Part shown: in pieces, positions 30,037 through 42,059 of the stretch
Position numbering within the stretch: the stretch's first letter is position 1
Layout of the letters: each line of letters starts with the position of its first letter
Source: Vibrio sp. CDRSL-10 TSBA
Lineage (GTDB): Bacteria > Pseudomonadota > Gammaproteobacteria > Enterobacterales > Vibrionaceae
DNA: 64,000 nucleotides
Direction: 5' to 3'
Assembly: GCA_039696685.1 (NCBI GenBank)
Contig: CP155566.1
Location: 2,852,001-2,916,000, forward strand
Translations under genes and position numbers: made by a program
The notes under the pieces: model-generated
The model's database searches: none
What the model was told of the DNA's origin: nothing
The model's input: only the letters and a program-made list of their open reading frames with translations

Positions 30037-32697
30037 TTAAGCGTATAGTGGGTTTGTTTTTTCAGTGTCGATGTCGAACTTCTTGATAGCTTCCGCTACT
30101 ACAGATTTCTCAACATCGCCACGTTTAGCCAGTTCGCTCAGTGCTGCAACAACTACGTAACCTGCGTTCACTTCGAAGTGACGACGTAGGTTTTCACGGC
30201 TGTCTGAACGGCCAAAGCCGTCAGTACCCAGAACTTTGTAAGATTCAGCAGGTACGAAAGCACGAACCTGGTCTGCATAGTTCTTCATGTAGTCTGTTGC
30301 TGCGATAGCAGGCTCAGTACCCATTACGCTTGCAATGTATGGTACTTTCGCTTCTGCTTCAGGGTGCAGCATGTTGTAACGCTCTGCGTCCTGACCATCA
30401 CGAGTCAGTTCGTTGAAAGAGGTTACTGAGTAAACATCAGAAGCGATGCCGTACTCTTCGCTCAGGATAACTGCCGCTTTACGTACTTCGTTCATGATAG
30501 TACCAGAGCTTAGCAGCTGAACTTTACCTTTCGAACCAGCCAGAGTTTCCAGCTTGTAGATACCCTTACGGATACCTTCTTCCGCGCCTTCAGGCATTGC
30601 CGGATGCGCGTAGTTTTCGTTCATCAGGGTCAGGTAGTAGAACACGTTCTGCTGTTCACCGTACATGCGACGGATACCGTCTTGCATGATTACCGCAACT
30701 TCGTATGCGAAAGTCGGGTCGTAAGAGATACAGTTTGGAATCGTGTTTGCCTGAATGTGTGAATGACCATCTTCGTGCTGCAGACCTTCACCGTTCAGAG
30801 TAGTACGACCTGCCGTTGCACCCAGTAGGAAGCCACGTGCTTGTTGGTCGCCCGCCATCCACGCCATGTCGCCAACACGTTGGAAACCGAACATAGAGTA
30901 GTAGATGTAGAACGGGATCATTGGCAGGTTGTTGGTGCTGTAAGACGTCGCAGCCGCAACCCAAGATGACATTGCACCCAGTTCGTTGATACCTTCCTGC
31001 AGTACCTGACCCGCAGTGTCTTCTTTGTAGTAAGACACAACGCCACGGTCTTCAGGAGTGTAAGTCTGACCGTGTGGGTTGTAGATACCAATTTGACGGA
31101 ACAGACCTTCCATACCGAAAGTACGCGCTTCGTCAGCAATGATAGGAACGATGTTCTTACCAATGTTCTTGTTCTTCAGCAGGATGTTCAGTGCACGAAC
31201 GTAGGCCATAGTTGAAGAGATTTCACGCTTCTGCTCTTCCAGCAGAGGTTTGAACTCTTCCAGCTCAGGAGCGATGAACTCTTGAGTGAAGTTAGGCAGA
31301 CGCTGTGGCGTGTAACCGTGCAGCGCTTTACGACGAGCGTGCAGGTATTCGAATTCTTTCGAACCTTCTTCCAGTTGCAGGTAAGGCAGGTTGTTCACTT
31401 CTTCGTCAGAAATCAGATCTTGCAGACCCAGACGGTTACGCATCGCAACAACGTGCGTCATATCCATCTTCTTAACCTGGTGCGCAATGTTCTTACCTTC
31501 AGCAGCATCACCCATGCCGTAACCTTTAACGGTCTTAGCCAGGATTACGGTTGGTTTGCCTTTGGTATCTTGCGCGTTCTTGAACGCTGCGTACAGTTTA
31601 GAAGACTCGTGACCACCGCGTTTCAGCGCGAAGATCTCGTCGTCAGTCATGTCTGCAACCAGAGCTGCTGTTTCTGGGTATTTACCGAAGAAGTGCTCAC
31701 GTACGTAAGCGCCGTCTTTAGACTTGAATGTCTGGTAGTCGCCATCGATGGTTTCGTTCATCAGCTGCAGCAGTTTACCTGTGGTATCTTTCGCCAGCAG
31801 TGAATCCCAGTTGTTGCCCCAGATAACTTTAACAACGTTCCAGCCAGCACCTTTGAACAGACCTTCCAGTTCCTGGATGATCTTACCGTTACCCATTACC
31901 GGGCCGTCCAGACGCTGCAGGTTACAGTTGATCAGGAAGCACAGGTTGTCCAGTTTCTCACGCGCAGCGAAAGAAATTGCACCACGTGATTCCGGCTCAT
32001 CCATCTCACCGTCGCCCAGGAATGCGTATACGCGCTGAGCTGAAGTATCTTTCATACCACGGCCTTCCAGGTATTTCAGGAAGCGAGCTTGGTAGATAGA
32101 AGCGATTGGACCCAGACCCATAGATACAGTCGGGAACTGCCAGAATTCAGGCATTAGTTTAGGGTGTGGGTATGAAGGAATACCTTTGCCATCCACTTCC
32201 TGACGGAAGTTGTCCAGCTGCTCTGCAGTCAGACGACCTTCAACGAATGCACGTGCGTAGATACCCGGTGAGATGTGACCTTGGTAGTAAACTAGGTCGC
32301 CACCGTCAGTTTCATTCGGCGCGCGGAAGAAGTGGTTAAAACATGTTTCGTAGAAAGCAGCAGATGACTGGAATGATGCCATGTGGCCACCCAGTTCAAG
32401 GTCTTTCTTCGATGCACGAAGCACGATCATGATCGCGTTCCAGCGGATGATAGAGCGGATACGACGCTCCAGTGTTGTGTCACCCGGGTAAGCAGGCTCT
32501 TGTGCTGCAGGGATGGTGTTGATGTAGTTGGTAGTGATACCAGTTGGCATATCAACGCCATCTAAACGTGCTTTTTCCAGAACTTCTTCAAGTAGGAACT
32601 GGGCACGTTCTACGCCTTCTTCACGTACAACTGACTCAAGCGCGGCTAACCACTCCTGAGTTTCCAGTGCATCTACGTCATGCTTCATGTCAGACAT
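30037..32697 (-). CDS. aceE: Pyruvate dehydrogenase E1 (homodimeric type)
   Basis: 886 residues, intact. Decarboxylates pyruvate with thiamine pyrophosphate and passes the acetyl group to the lipoyl domains of AceF. The TPP-binding motif runs from [10 protein letters not shown] to the [13 protein letters not shown] segment. Length equals E. coli AceE. It lies between pdhR (56 bases upstream) and aceF. Confidence 0.97.
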   Translation of the reverse strand: MSDMKHDVDALETQEWLAALESVVREEGVERAQFLLEEVLEKARLDGVDMPTGITTNYINTIPAAQEPAYPGDTTLERRIRSIIRWNAIMIVLRASKKDLELGGHMASFQSSAAFYETCFNHFFRAPNETDGGDLVYYQGHISPGIYARAFVEGRLTAEQLDNFRQEVDGKGIPSYPHPKLMPEFWQFPTVSMGLGPIASIYQARFLKYLEGRGMKDTSAQRVYAFLGDGEMDEPESRGAISFAAREKLDNLCFLINCNLQRLDGPVMGNGKIIQELEGLFKGAGWNVVKVIWGNNWDSLLAKDTTGKLLQLMNETIDGDYQTFKSKDGAYVREHFFGKYPETAALVADMTDDEIFALKRGGHESSKLYAAFKNAQDTKGKPTVILAKTVKGYGMGDAAEGKNIAHQVKKMDMTHVVAMRNRLGLQDLISDEEVNNLPYLQLEEGSKEFEYLHARRKALHGYTPQRLPNFTQEFIAPELEEFKPLLEEQKREISSTMAYVRALNILLKNKNIGKNIVPIIADEARTFGMEGLFRQIGIYNPHGQTYTPEDRGVVSYYKEDTAGQVLQEGINELGAMSSWVAAATSYSTNNLPMIPFYIYYSMFGFQRVGDMAWMAGDQQARGFLLGATAGRTTLNGEGLQHEDGHSHIQANTIPNCISYDPTFAYEVAVIMQDGIRRMYGEQQNVFYYLTLMNENYAHPAMPEGAEEGIRKGIYKLETLAGSKGKVQLLSSGTIMNEVRKAAVILSEEYGIASDVYSVTSFNELTRDGQDAERYNMLHPEAEAKVPYIASVMGTEPAIAATDYMKNYADQVRAFVPAESYKVLGTDGFGRSDSRENLRRHFEVNAGYVVVAALSELAKRGDVEKSVVAEAIKKFDIDTEKTNPLYA

Positions 32698-32753
32698 GGC
32701 GATCTATCCTTCTGTTGGTTGGATTTTATTTTGAATCGCAATGAACCGCAGCT

Positions 32754-33524
32754 TTACTGCGAATCATTACCCTGCTGGATACGGCGCAGGGAACGCTCAC
32801 GACGAGACTCTTCCCGGGTCAGATCCAACAATGTTTCTTCAATATAAGCTAAATGGGAATGAGACATTTCGCGCGCCTTTTCCGGCTGACCGCACACGAT
32901 CGCATCCACGATATTAGCTCGGTGTTTACTTACTTTTTCCACCGCCTCGGGGCGGCGGCGTAATAATTTAAAATTCTGCAGAATATTTTGCTCAAGCAGG
33001 GGAGCCAGGCTGCGAACGATATGGAGCAACACCACGTTATGGGCAGCTTCTGTAATTGCTATCAGAAACTCCATCACCGTGGCCGATTCCTGTTCAACGT
33101 CCTTGGCATCCTGAAGTTCACCGATTCGTGCCACACAGGCCTGAATTCGGGCAAAATCTTCTTCCGTACCACGCAATGCCGCAAAATAGGCAGAAATGCC
33201 TTCCAGCGCGTGACGCGCTTCCAGCAGGTCCAGTTGGGTTTCCGAATGGACAGACAATAAATTTAGCAGAGGATCAGAAAAGCTTTTCCAGATGTTTTCG
33301 CTGACAAAAGTACCACCACCCTGACGACGGGTAAGCAGACGTTTTGCTTCCAGGCGCTGAATGGCTTCTCTGACTGAGGGGCGGGAAACATCAAACTGTT
33401 TAGCCAGTTCACGCTCCGGAGGCAGTTGTTGCCCGGGGGCCAATGTTCCTTCCACGATCAGCCGTTCTAACTCTTGCTCTATCACATCAGATAGCTTCGG
33501 CTGACGAATCCTTTGATAAGCCAT
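32754..33524 (-). CDS. pdhR: Pyruvate-responsive repressor PdhR
   Basis: 256-residue GntR/FadR-type regulator. The N-terminal winged helix ([28 protein letters not shown]) is followed by an all-helical FCD effector domain. In characterised bacteria it represses the pdh operon until pyruvate releases it. Two PdhR boxes upstream of this gene (33562-33578 and 33701-33715) support autoregulation. Confidence 0.96.
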   Translation of the reverse strand: MAYQRIRQPKLSDVIEQELERLIVEGTLAPGQQLPPERELAKQFDVSRPSVREAIQRLEAKRLLTRRQGGGTFVSENIWKSFSDPLLNLLSVHSETQLDLLEARHALEGISAYFAALRGTEEDFARIQACVARIGELQDAKDVEQESATVMEFLIAITEAAHNVVLLHIVRSLAPLLEQNILQNFKLLRRRPEAVEKVSKHRANIVDAIVCGQPEKAREMSHSHLAYIEETLLDLTREESRRERSLRRIQQGNDSQ

Positions 33525-33561
33525 AATTTATTGTTCTTCTACTCTTTATATTCTTGCTGGC

Positions 33562-33578
33562 AATTGGTAATACCAATT
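33562..33578 (-). promoter_or_regulatory. PdhR box 1
   Basis: Perfect 17-base palindrome AATTGGTAATACCAATT, 38 bases upstream of pdhR. It matches the known PdhR operator ATTGGTNNNACCAAT exactly. Confidence 0.9.
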
Positions 33579-33700
33579 TCAAGTTGGGGCAGAAATTAAC
33601 ATAATTAAAACGTGACTGTCCAGTCAAAAATTGACCTAAGTCATAGAAGCCATCGCCCGCCAACACTTTGCTAACAAGGGCGCGCTATAACCGTAATAAC

Positions 33701-33715
33701 ATTGGTCATACCAAT
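33701..33715 (-). promoter_or_regulatory. PdhR box 2
   Basis: ATTGGTCATACCAAT, a second full match to the PdhR operator, about 140 bases upstream of the first and about 14 helical turns away, so looping or a second promoter is possible. Confidence 0.82.
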
Positions 33716-33809
33716 TACAAAAAACATACAGCGCAGAAATTAACCGTAAGTTACAACCATTCACAAAGTCGATATTTTCAGCAAAAATCCGCGTTAGCTC
33801 ACAAAAAAT

Positions 33810-33848
33810 GGATAAAAAAAGAGCGGCACACAATTTGGCCGCTCTTTT
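33810..33848 (-). terminator. Terminator after recJ
   Basis: 11-bp stem AAAAGAGCGGC / GCCGCTCTTTT with a 10-base loop, ending in a T-run on the minus strand, about 47 bases beyond the recJ stop. Confidence 0.88.
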
Positions 33849-33894
33849 GTTTATTTTTTAACCAGTTATCACCCGGTAAATCGCCCTTTTCGCT

Positions 33895-35634
33895 CTATCT
33901 GGCTTCGAGGTGATCCACCATCAGTTGTAACGACTGGTTACCACGAAATTCATTGATATCCAGCTTGTAGGCCAGGCGCACTGTCTTGACTGAGGCATCC
34001 GGCCAGCGGCGCAGATCGACGTTAAACGCAATACCATCGATCATGATGTTGGTCGGATGGCCTTTATAGAGCGGCTCAAGCATCAGCTTAAGGTGCTTCT
34101 CGCCCACCAGCTTCTGGTGCAAGACTTTAAACTCACCTTCAAACACCGGCTCCGGAAATGCCTGCCCCCATGGCCCGCCCGCTCGCAACATCTCAGCCGT
34201 GTGCATCGAGAACTCTTCCGGCGTCAGCTCGCCGTCAGTCAGGATCACCCCTTTCAGCAACGCTTCATCGAGATCCTGACGCACTACCTGGTCAAACAGG
34301 CGGCTGAAACGCTCAAAATTCTTCTCTTCAATCGTCAGGCCCGCCGCCATCGCGTGGCCACCAAACTTGAGAATGACGCCCGGGTTCTGGGTATCAATTT
34401 TATCCAGCGCGTCGCGCATATGCAGGCCGGGAATCGAACGGCACGAACCTTTGATCAACCCATCGCCGCCATCGGCAAAAGCGATCACCGGACGATGGAA
34501 CTGCTCTTTAATCCGCGATGCCAGAATGCCTATCACACCCTGGTGCCAGTCACGCTGGAACATGACCAGACCATGCGGAAGTTCACTGTCTTTACTGAAC
34601 TGGAGCCGCTCACAGAACGCCATCGCCTCCTGCTTCATGCCCTCTTCGATCTCTTTACGGGTCTGGTTGAGCCCATCCAGCTCACTCGCCATGCGCCGTG
34701 CCGCATGAATGTTGTTACTCAGCAGCAGTTCAACCCCGAACGACATATCATCCAGACGACCCGCGGCGTTAATGCGCGGCCCAAGGGCAAAACCGAAGTC
34801 TGAAGCAACCAGTTTACGGGCATCGCGCTTGGCGACTTCAATCAGAGCCTGAATACCAGGCCGGGCCTTTCCGGCACGGATGCGCTGCAATCCCTGATGG
34901 ACCAGAATGCGGTTATTGTCATCAAGCGGCACCACGTCAGCCACAGTGCCAAGTGCCACCAGGTCAATCAGCTCCATCAGTTTAGGCTCTGCCATACCCT
35001 GCTGGGCAAACCAGCCGCTTTTACGCATCTGCACACACAGCGCCATCATCAGATAAAACGCCACGCCCACCCCGGCTAATGCCTTGGACGGAAATGCGCA
35101 GCTTTGCAGATTCGGGTTCACCATGGCATCGGCCTCTGGCAAGGTCTGGCCCGGTAAATGGTGGTCAGTGACCAGCACCTGCAAGCCATGCTGCTTGGCA
35201 AAACGCACCCCTTCAATCGAGGAGACACCATTATCCACCGTCATGATCATTTCGGCGTTCATGGCCAGCGCCTGCTCTACCACTTCCGGGCTGAGTCCGT
35301 AGCCATCCTCAAACCGGTTCGGCACCAGATAATCGACATTACGACTGCCCAGCATACGCAGTGCCAGCACAGATAGTGCCGAGCTGGTTGCGCCATCCGC
35401 ATCGAAATCACCGACAATAATGATGCGCTTCTGCTCACGGATGGCGTTAAACAGCAGCTCAACGGCTTTATCAATGCCATGCAAGTGCTGATAAGAGTGC
35501 AACGCCTTTGCCGCTTTTTCCAGCTGAGCGACATCGCTGATGCCACGGTTAAGATAAATACGGCGCAGCAGCGCAGGAATCGTGTCAGGCAGCAGCGACA
35601 GGTCCGGTTCTGGTCTTGGTTGAATTTCGATCAT
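33895..35634 (-). CDS. recJ: Single-stranded-DNA 5'-3' exonuclease RecJ
   Basis: 579 residues, intact. DHH-family nuclease for RecF-pathway recombination, mismatch repair and base excision. Motifs I-III are VGDFDADGATSSA, MTVDNGVSS and VTDHHLPG. A DHHA1 region (GGHAMAAG) and a C-terminal OB-like domain follow. It is the last of the xerD-dsbC-recJ operon, as in E. coli. Confidence 0.97.
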   Translation of the reverse strand: MIEIQPRPEPDLSLLPDTIPALLRRIYLNRGISDVAQLEKAAKALHSYQHLHGIDKAVELLFNAIREQKRIIIVGDFDADGATSSALSVLALRMLGSRNVDYLVPNRFEDGYGLSPEVVEQALAMNAEMIMTVDNGVSSIEGVRFAKQHGLQVLVTDHHLPGQTLPEADAMVNPNLQSCAFPSKALAGVGVAFYLMMALCVQMRKSGWFAQQGMAEPKLMELIDLVALGTVADVVPLDDNNRILVHQGLQRIRAGKARPGIQALIEVAKRDARKLVASDFGFALGPRINAAGRLDDMSFGVELLLSNNIHAARRMASELDGLNQTRKEIEEGMKQEAMAFCERLQFSKDSELPHGLVMFQRDWHQGVIGILASRIKEQFHRPVIAFADGGDGLIKGSCRSIPGLHMRDALDKIDTQNPGVILKFGGHAMAAGLTIEEKNFERFSRLFDQVVRQDLDEALLKGVILTDGELTPEEFSMHTAEMLRAGGPWGQAFPEPVFEGEFKVLHQKLVGEKHLKLMLEPLYKGHPTNIMIDGIAFNVDLRRWPDASVKTVRLAYKLDINEFRGNQSLQLMVDHLEAR

Positions 35635-35682
35635 ATGCAGTCAGGCCTGATAAATCAGGCCTGTATCCTTGGTTGTTCTTGA

Positions 35683-36451
35683 TTAGATTTGTTGCAGACG
35701 TTGCAGCAGCTGGTCAGCCGGCAGATAGCCACCCACCATTTCACCGTTCGGCAGGAAAATAGCCGGTGTACCGCTGATACCGAGCTCGCGTCCCAGATTG
35801 TAATGTTGCTTGATGGTCTGCTTACACTGAGCGAGATCCTTTCCGGACACATCCAGCATCTCACGTTTGAGTTTCGCGTTGTGGATCGCCTGCTTCGGAT
35901 CATCGCTGCACCAGATCGCGGCCATCTGCTCAGCCACCTGACCATCTGCCCCCTGACGCGGGAAACGCCAGATAACGAATGGTGATGCCAGCATCATTGT
36001 ACTCTTTTAACTGGCTGTGCAGACGCACACAGTAGCCACAGGTGATGTCGGTAAACACAGTCACCACATACTTTTCATTATCAGCCTTAAACACAATCAT
36101 GCTGTCTTCAAACTGGGCGATCTTTTTCGCATTGATTGGAGCCTGGCGCTGGGCCAGCACATCGCTGTAACCGCCGTTATCATCCAGCGCATATAAGGTG
36201 CCGGCAATAAAGTGTTTCGCATCCGGTGAGGCAAACAGCACACCGTTACCGGTCTGTACTTCAACCAGGCCAGCGACATCGGAGGGCACTACGTCCATCA
36301 CTTGCAGCCCCAGCTTGGCAAAACGCTGTTCAAACAAGCTTTTATCAATTGAGCTCTGGCTGTCCGTGCCCGCCGCCAACGCCTGACCTGTCAGACTAAA
36401 TACTGCCAGCAAGGACATCAGCAGCAGTGAAAACCGGTGTAGTAAATTCAT
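35683..36451 (-). CDS. dsbC: Thiol:disulfide isomerase DsbC (frameshifted)
   Basis: Periplasmic disulfide isomerase, kept reduced by DsbD. About 255 residues after removing one base from GAAAC at 35962-35966, restoring RYLAFPRQGADGQ. Signal peptide about residues 1-26, N-terminal dimerisation domain, and the thioredoxin-fold CGYC active site in FTDITCGYC. It lies between xerD and recJ. Confidence 0.95.
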
Positions 36452-36466
36452 AAAAAATCCTTTCTA

Positions 36467-37376
36467 TCAAGCCCTTGGATGGTGCTCGCTATGTAGTTGT
36501 TTCAATCGTTCGGTCGCTACATGAGTATAAATTTGCGTGGTCGATAAGTCACTATGACCGAGTAACATCTGTACCACACGCAAGTCGGCGCCGTAGTTGA
36601 GCAAATGGGTCGCGAACGCGTGACGCAATACGTGCGGCGATAACAGTTTCTACGTCGATGCCGGCAATGATGGCGTAATGTTTAATCCGGTGCCAGAACG
36701 TCTGCCGCGTCATCTGCTGCGCACGCTTACTGGGAAACACCACATCTGAAGTCTGCTCGCCCAACAGATAAGACCGTCCCTGCGAGATAAAAGTTTCGAT
36801 CCACTCAATGGCATTCTCGCCCATCGGCACCAGACGCTCTTTGCCGCCTTTACCAATCACCCGTACGACGCCCTGACGTAAGCTGATGTTTTCCATCGTC
36901 AGCGACACCAGTTCAGTCACACGCAGCCCGGTGGCATACAGCAGCTCGAGCATCGCTTTGTCACGCAGCTCAATCGGATCCTCCGGATTAGGCGCACTGA
37001 GCAGCGCATCCACCTGCTCTTCGCTCAGATCTTTGGGCAGCCGCTTGGGCAATTTAGGACTGACCAGCAAAGCACTGGGATCATCGCTGCGGATTTTTTC
37101 ACGGTGCAGATACTGGAACAGGCGCCGGATCGCCGACAGCATGCGCGCGCGCGAGGTCTGTTTATAATCTTTATCCGCCAGCCAGCCCTGATACTCCTGC
37201 AGCCCGGATATACTGATGAAATCGAGACGATAATTGTGCGCTTCCATCCACTGCAGCAGTTTGGTTAAATCATTGCGGTATGACGCGAGTGTATTCTCAG
37301 ATAAACCGCGCTCCATCCACATCGCATCAAGGAATTGTTCCACCAGTCCCTGATCGGGAGAAAAAGGCTCTGACAT
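36467..37376 (-). CDS. xerD: Site-specific recombinase XerD (frameshifted)
   Basis: With XerC resolves chromosome dimers at dif. 302 residues after removing one base from GTTTC at 36646-36650, which turns a spurious end into [20 protein letters not shown] and [16 protein letters not shown], with the stop at 36467. Catalytic residues Arg (TGLRVTE), Lys, HVLRH, LGHS and Tyr (QIYTHV) are all present. Start ATG at 37376 (MSEPF). If the frameshift were real, the protein would lack its active-site tyrosine and dimers could not be resolved. Confidence 0.95.
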
Positions 37377-37513
37377 TGTCCTTCTCATCTTTTTTCTTTG
37401 TCTAAACCTAAGCTTAATACCATAAATGTCCGGCGATAGCAGGATATTCGCTGCACTCTTGGTTATTTTATGGTTAGAATTCCCCATTCCAGAGTAAAAA
37501 TGAACGTGTAATT

Positions 37514-38035
37514 ATGAAGATCGGTCTGTTCTACGGCTCCACCACCTGTTACACCGAAATGGCGGCGGAAAAAATGCGTGCTATTTTGGGTGAAGATCTG
37601 CTCGACATTCACAATGTGAAAGAGACCCCGCTCAGCTTCATGAGCGACTATGATTTGTTAATACTGGGCATCTCCACATGGGATTTCGGCGAAATCCAGG
37701 AAGACTGGAGTGAAATATGGGATCACATCGCTGGCGTTTCACTAACCGGCAAGTACGTCGCCTTGTTCGGCTTAGGCGATCAAGAAGGCTATGGCGAATG
37801 GTATCTCGATGCGATGGGCATGCTGCACGACGAGATCAAGAAGACCGGGGCGAACCTGATCGGCTACTGGCCGAATGATGACAGCTATCAGTTTGACGCT
37901 TCGAAAGCACTCACGGCAGACGGCAGTCAGTTTGTCGGCCTGGCACTGGATGAAGACTCACAATATGAACTGAGTGACGAACGCATCGCCACCTGGGTCG
38001 AGCAAATCCTGGTTGAGTATCAGCAGGCACTGTGA
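37514..38035 (+). CDS. fldB: Flavodoxin 2
   Basis: 173 residues, intact. FMN-binding electron carrier: the phosphate-binding loop [12 protein letters not shown] is near the N-terminus and the [10 protein letters not shown] and [12 protein letters not shown] loops flank the isoalloxazine ring. Divergent from xerD, the same arrangement as in E. coli. Confidence 0.95.
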   Translation: MKIGLFYGSTTCYTEMAAEKMRAILGEDLLDIHNVKETPLSFMSDYDLLILGISTWDFGEIQEDWSEIWDHIAGVSLTGKYVALFGLGDQEGYGEWYLDAMGMLHDEIKKTGANLIGYWPNDDSYQFDASKALTADGSQFVGLALDEDSQYELSDERIATWVEQILVEYQQAL

Positions 38036-38064
38036 TGACTGAGCGCCTGCCGCTTTGACATCGG

Positions 38065-38614
38065 TTATTGGCCGTTCAGCAGACGGCGAAATTTGGGCCA
38101 GTCAAACACCAGCCCCGGATCGGTTTTGCGTGCCGGGGCGATATACTGATGGCCGGTAATGCGCGGCAGCGTGATGGCAGGATAAGCCTGCATCAGCGCC
38201 TGGCTTAAGCGGGTCAGTGCCTGATACTGCGCCTCGCTATAAGCGACAAAGTCGCTCCCTTCCAGTTCAATCCCGATCGAGTAATCATTGCAACGCGTCC
38301 GCCCGGCAAAACTCGATTGACCGGCATGCCAGGCGCGCGCGCTGAATGGTACAAACTGCACCACCTCACCGTCACGTCGGATCAGACAGTGTGCGGATAC
38401 CCCCATGTTATGGATCACGGCAAAGAAACGGATGCGCCTGCGGATCGAGGCTGCCGGTAAAAAACTGCTCAATATAAGGACCGCCAAACTGGCCGGGCGG
38501 CAGGCTGATGTTATGCACCACCAGCAGCGAAATATCCTGTGCATCACTGCGCTGATCAAAAAACGGCGACGGGACATGACGGGCATCGGCGTACCAGCCC
38601 TGGTCATCAATCAT
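38065..38614 (-). CDS. ampD: 1,6-anhydro-N-acetylmuramyl-L-alanine amidase AmpD (frameshifted)
   Basis: Cytoplasmic zinc amidase of peptidoglycan recycling; its loss derepresses ampC-type beta-lactamases in species that have them. 182 residues after removing one base from GAAAC at 38425-38429, restoring QAHPFFAVIHNMGVSAH. Zinc ligands are in VVHNIS, the HIS after TLPRITGHQYI, and DPG near the end. It is convergent with fldB and divergent from nadC. Confidence 0.94.
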
Positions 38615-38750
38615 GATTCTACCTTTTGTCTGAAAAAGCCGGGTTACTGCCGACTATCTTAACCCTGTCGCGACAAAATGCGAGATTAAGGGCTGAATTT
38701 CAGCCGCACACATCGTATCATCCCCATCCCGGTTCAACTCACCCGAATGA

Positions 38751-39644
<894 letters not shown>

Positions 39645-39708
39645 TGAGGTTCCAGGGCTGCGCTTCTAGGATCCTAGGTCCTGAAAAGCCGCCTGCGTCA
39701 CAAATAGG

Positions 39709-39744
39709 CTGCATACTGAATGTCTTACCAGTATGCAGCTTTTC
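39709..39744 (+). terminator. Terminator after nadC
   Basis: 10-bp perfect stem CTGCATACTG / CAGTATGCAG with a 10-base loop and trailing CTTTTCT, between nadC and pilA. Confidence 0.8.
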
Positions 39745-39835
39745 TGACTTACTCGAAGCAGAATACTGCTTGTCTGTCACTCGATTCCCCCTCTTCTTAC
39801 ACTCAGCGCTCATCCATTCATACCCAGAGAGTGTT

Positions 39836-40250
39836 ATGCAGCGTAAATTCACCGTTAAACCATCCGGCTTTACCCTGATCGAACTGATGATCGTGGTGGC
39901 CATTATCGGCGTTTCTTTCTGCCATCGGTGTTCCGGCCTATCAGAATTATGTCGCCAAGAGTGAACTGGCCACCGGTCTGGCTACCCTTAAATCTCTGCT
40001 CACCCCGGCCGAGCTCTACTGGCAGGAAAATGGATCGCTGGCCGACTTCACTCAATACCAGGACAACTCCCCGCTCGGAGAAGTGAGTGCACCACAAACC
40101 AATACCCTGCAGTTTACCTTTGATCAAGGTTCACTCAACGGCTCTTCTATCTTGTATACACGTCAGGATAGTGGCTGGCAGTGCAGCGTCAATCTGGCCT
40201 CGGACCTGACTCTCGATATTCCAAAAAGCTGTGCGGACAACCCGCAATGA
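39836..40250 (+). CDS. pilA: Type IV major pilin PilA (frameshifted)
   Basis: 137 residues after removing one base from GTTTC at 39911-39915. Class III leader peptide, cleaved at PSG|FTLIELMIVVAIIG by PilD, followed by the hydrophobic helix and a small globular domain; the C-terminal disulfide loop probably uses the Cys of GWQCSVN and KSCADN. It is the structural subunit of the pilus used for DNA uptake and attachment in vibrios. The stop overlaps the pilB ATG. Confidence 0.94.
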
Positions 40251-42049
40251 GTACACAATTGCTCAGCCAGCTGCGTCAGGCCGGAGTCCTTGATGGCGAG
40301 CAGGAAACCGCCCTGCAGCGCCGGACGCAGAATCGCCATATCAGTGCGCCACAAGCTATTCTTGAGCAAGGCGTGCTGACCCCGGCCGAGCTCGGCCAGC
40401 AACTGAGTCGTCTGTTCAGCCTGCCACTGATTGAACTCGACGACTTTGATTACCCGGATTTGTGTCAGCAACTTGGTCTGAGCGAGCTGATCATTCGTTA
40501 TCAGGCGCTGCCCCTGCAACGTGACAGCCGGGAGTTAACCCTGGCCGTATCGGATCCGGGCTGGCCACAAGCGGAAGAAGAGTTCTGTTTTGCCACCGGG
40601 CTGATGGTCAAACCGGTGCTGACTGATCAGCCCAGCCTGCAAGCGGCGATACGACGCCTGTATGGCGAGACACTCCCCAGCTATCATGCCGATCACCGTG
40701 AAGAAATCAGCCAGGAACAGCTCGCCGATTCAGTGCAGATTGCCGAAGATGAAGCCAATTATCAGCTGGATGTCAGTCAGGACGAAGCGCCGGTCAGCCG
40801 GTTCATTCATCAGGTCTTACTCGACGCGGTACGCAAACGGGCCTCAGATATCCATTTTGAACCTTATGAGTCGAGTTATCGCATCCGCATTCGCTGTGAC
40901 GGCATCCTGATTCAGACCCAACAACCGGCCCCGCACCTCAGCCGCCGCCTGGCAGCGCGTCTGAAAATTCTTGCCAGGCTGGATATCGCCCAGCGCCGCC
41001 TGCCCCAAGACGGTCGGATCAAACTGCGCCTCAGTAATGACAGCGCGATTGACCTGCGAGTGTCCACGTTACCAACCTTATGGGGCGAGAAGATCGTACT
41101 GCGCCTGCTCGATAATCAGGCTCTGCCGCTCGAACTGGACCAGCTTGGTTACAGCGAGCAGCAAAAACTGTGCTATCTGAGTGCGCTGCACAAACCACAA
41201 GGCATGATCCTGATCACCGGACCTACCGGCAGCGGGAAGACCATCTCATTATACTGCGGGCTGCAGCAACTCAATCGTGAACAGCTCAATATCGCGACCG
41301 CAGAAGACCCGGTCGAGATTAACCTCAATGGGATTAACCAGGTCCAAGTCCAGCCGGCGATCGGATTTGGCTTTGCCCAGGCACTGCGTACATTTCTGCG
41401 TCAGGATCCGGATGTACTGATGGTGGGAGAGATCCGCGACCGCGAGACCGCAGACGTCGCACTCAAAGCAGCCCAGACCGGGCATCTGGTTCTGTCCACT
41501 CTGCATACCAATTCAGCCGCAGAAACTTTGATTCGTTTACTCAATATGGGTATTGAGCCTTTTAATCTGGCGTCGTCGCTGAATCTTATCGTGGCTCAGC
41601 GTCTGGTACGCCGCTTATGCCCGCAGTGTAAAATCGCCACCCGACTGACCCGGGAGCAGGCCGCTTCTCTTCACATGGAAAACCTCCATATAAAAAGTCT
41701 CCATATTGAGAGCCCTCATGCAGCAAGCTCTCAGGATCAGTCGACACAAGAGCAGCAGGCAACCGAGCAGCGTGAATTGATCACAGAAGCGGTGATCTTT
41801 GCTGCTAACCCGGACGGCTGTCCCCACTGTAATCGTGGCTATGCCGGGCGCACCGGTATCTATGAAATGCTGAGTGTTGACCCTGTCATTGCCGATGCAC
41901 TGCTACAGCGTGCACCTCTGATGCAACTGGAGTCGCTGGCCTGTCAGCAGGGCATGCAGACTCTGCAGCAAGCCGGCTGTGAAAAACTGCTCGCCGGCCA
42001 GACCAGCTTGGCGGAACTGCAGCGGGTACTGGGTCTGGCGACCTGGTGA
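40247..42049 (+). CDS. pilB: Type IV pilus extension ATPase PilB
   Basis: About 600 residues, intact. Hexameric ATPase driving pilus extension. N-terminal MshEN/T2SSE domain, Walker A GPTGSGKT, Asp-box ATAEDPVEI, Walker B QDPDVLMVGEIRD, and a CPQC...CPHC zinc motif interrupted by a longer His/Ser-rich insert than usual (about residues 480-515). The start at 40247 (ATGA overlap with pilA) is preferred over the upstream ATG at 40181. Confidence 0.96.
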   Translation: MSTQLLSQLRQAGVLDGEQETALQRRTQNRHISAPQAILEQGVLTPAELGQQLSRLFSLPLIELDDFDYPDLCQQLGLSELIIRYQALPLQRDSRELTLAVSDPGWPQAEEEFCFATGLMVKPVLTDQPSLQAAIRRLYGETLPSYHADHREEISQEQLADSVQIAEDEANYQLDVSQDEAPVSRFIHQVLLDAVRKRASDIHFEPYESSYRIRIRCDGILIQTQQPAPHLSRRLAARLKILARLDIAQRRLPQDGRIKLRLSNDSAIDLRVSTLPTLWGEKIVLRLLDNQALPLELDQLGYSEQQKLCYLSALHKPQGMILITGPTGSGKTISLYCGLQQLNREQLNIATAEDPVEINLNGINQVQVQPAIGFGFAQALRTFLRQDPDVLMVGEIRDRETADVALKAAQTGHLVLSTLHTNSAAETLIRLLNMGIEPFNLASSLNLIVAQRLVRRLCPQCKIATRLTREQAASLHMENLHIKSLHIESPHAASSQDQSTQEQQATEQRELITEAVIFAANPDGCPHCNRGYAGRTGIYEMLSVDPVIADALLQRAPLMQLESLACQQGMQTLQQAGCEKLLAGQTSLAELQRVLGLATW

Positions 42050-42059
42050 GCTTGAGCCG

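Larger units (their letters stand above)
33525..33894. other. pdhR promoter region and recJ terminator
   Basis: 370 bases without a gene between pdhR and the end of recJ. It holds the two PdhR boxes and the recJ terminator, described separately. No other feature was recognised. Confidence 0.6.
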
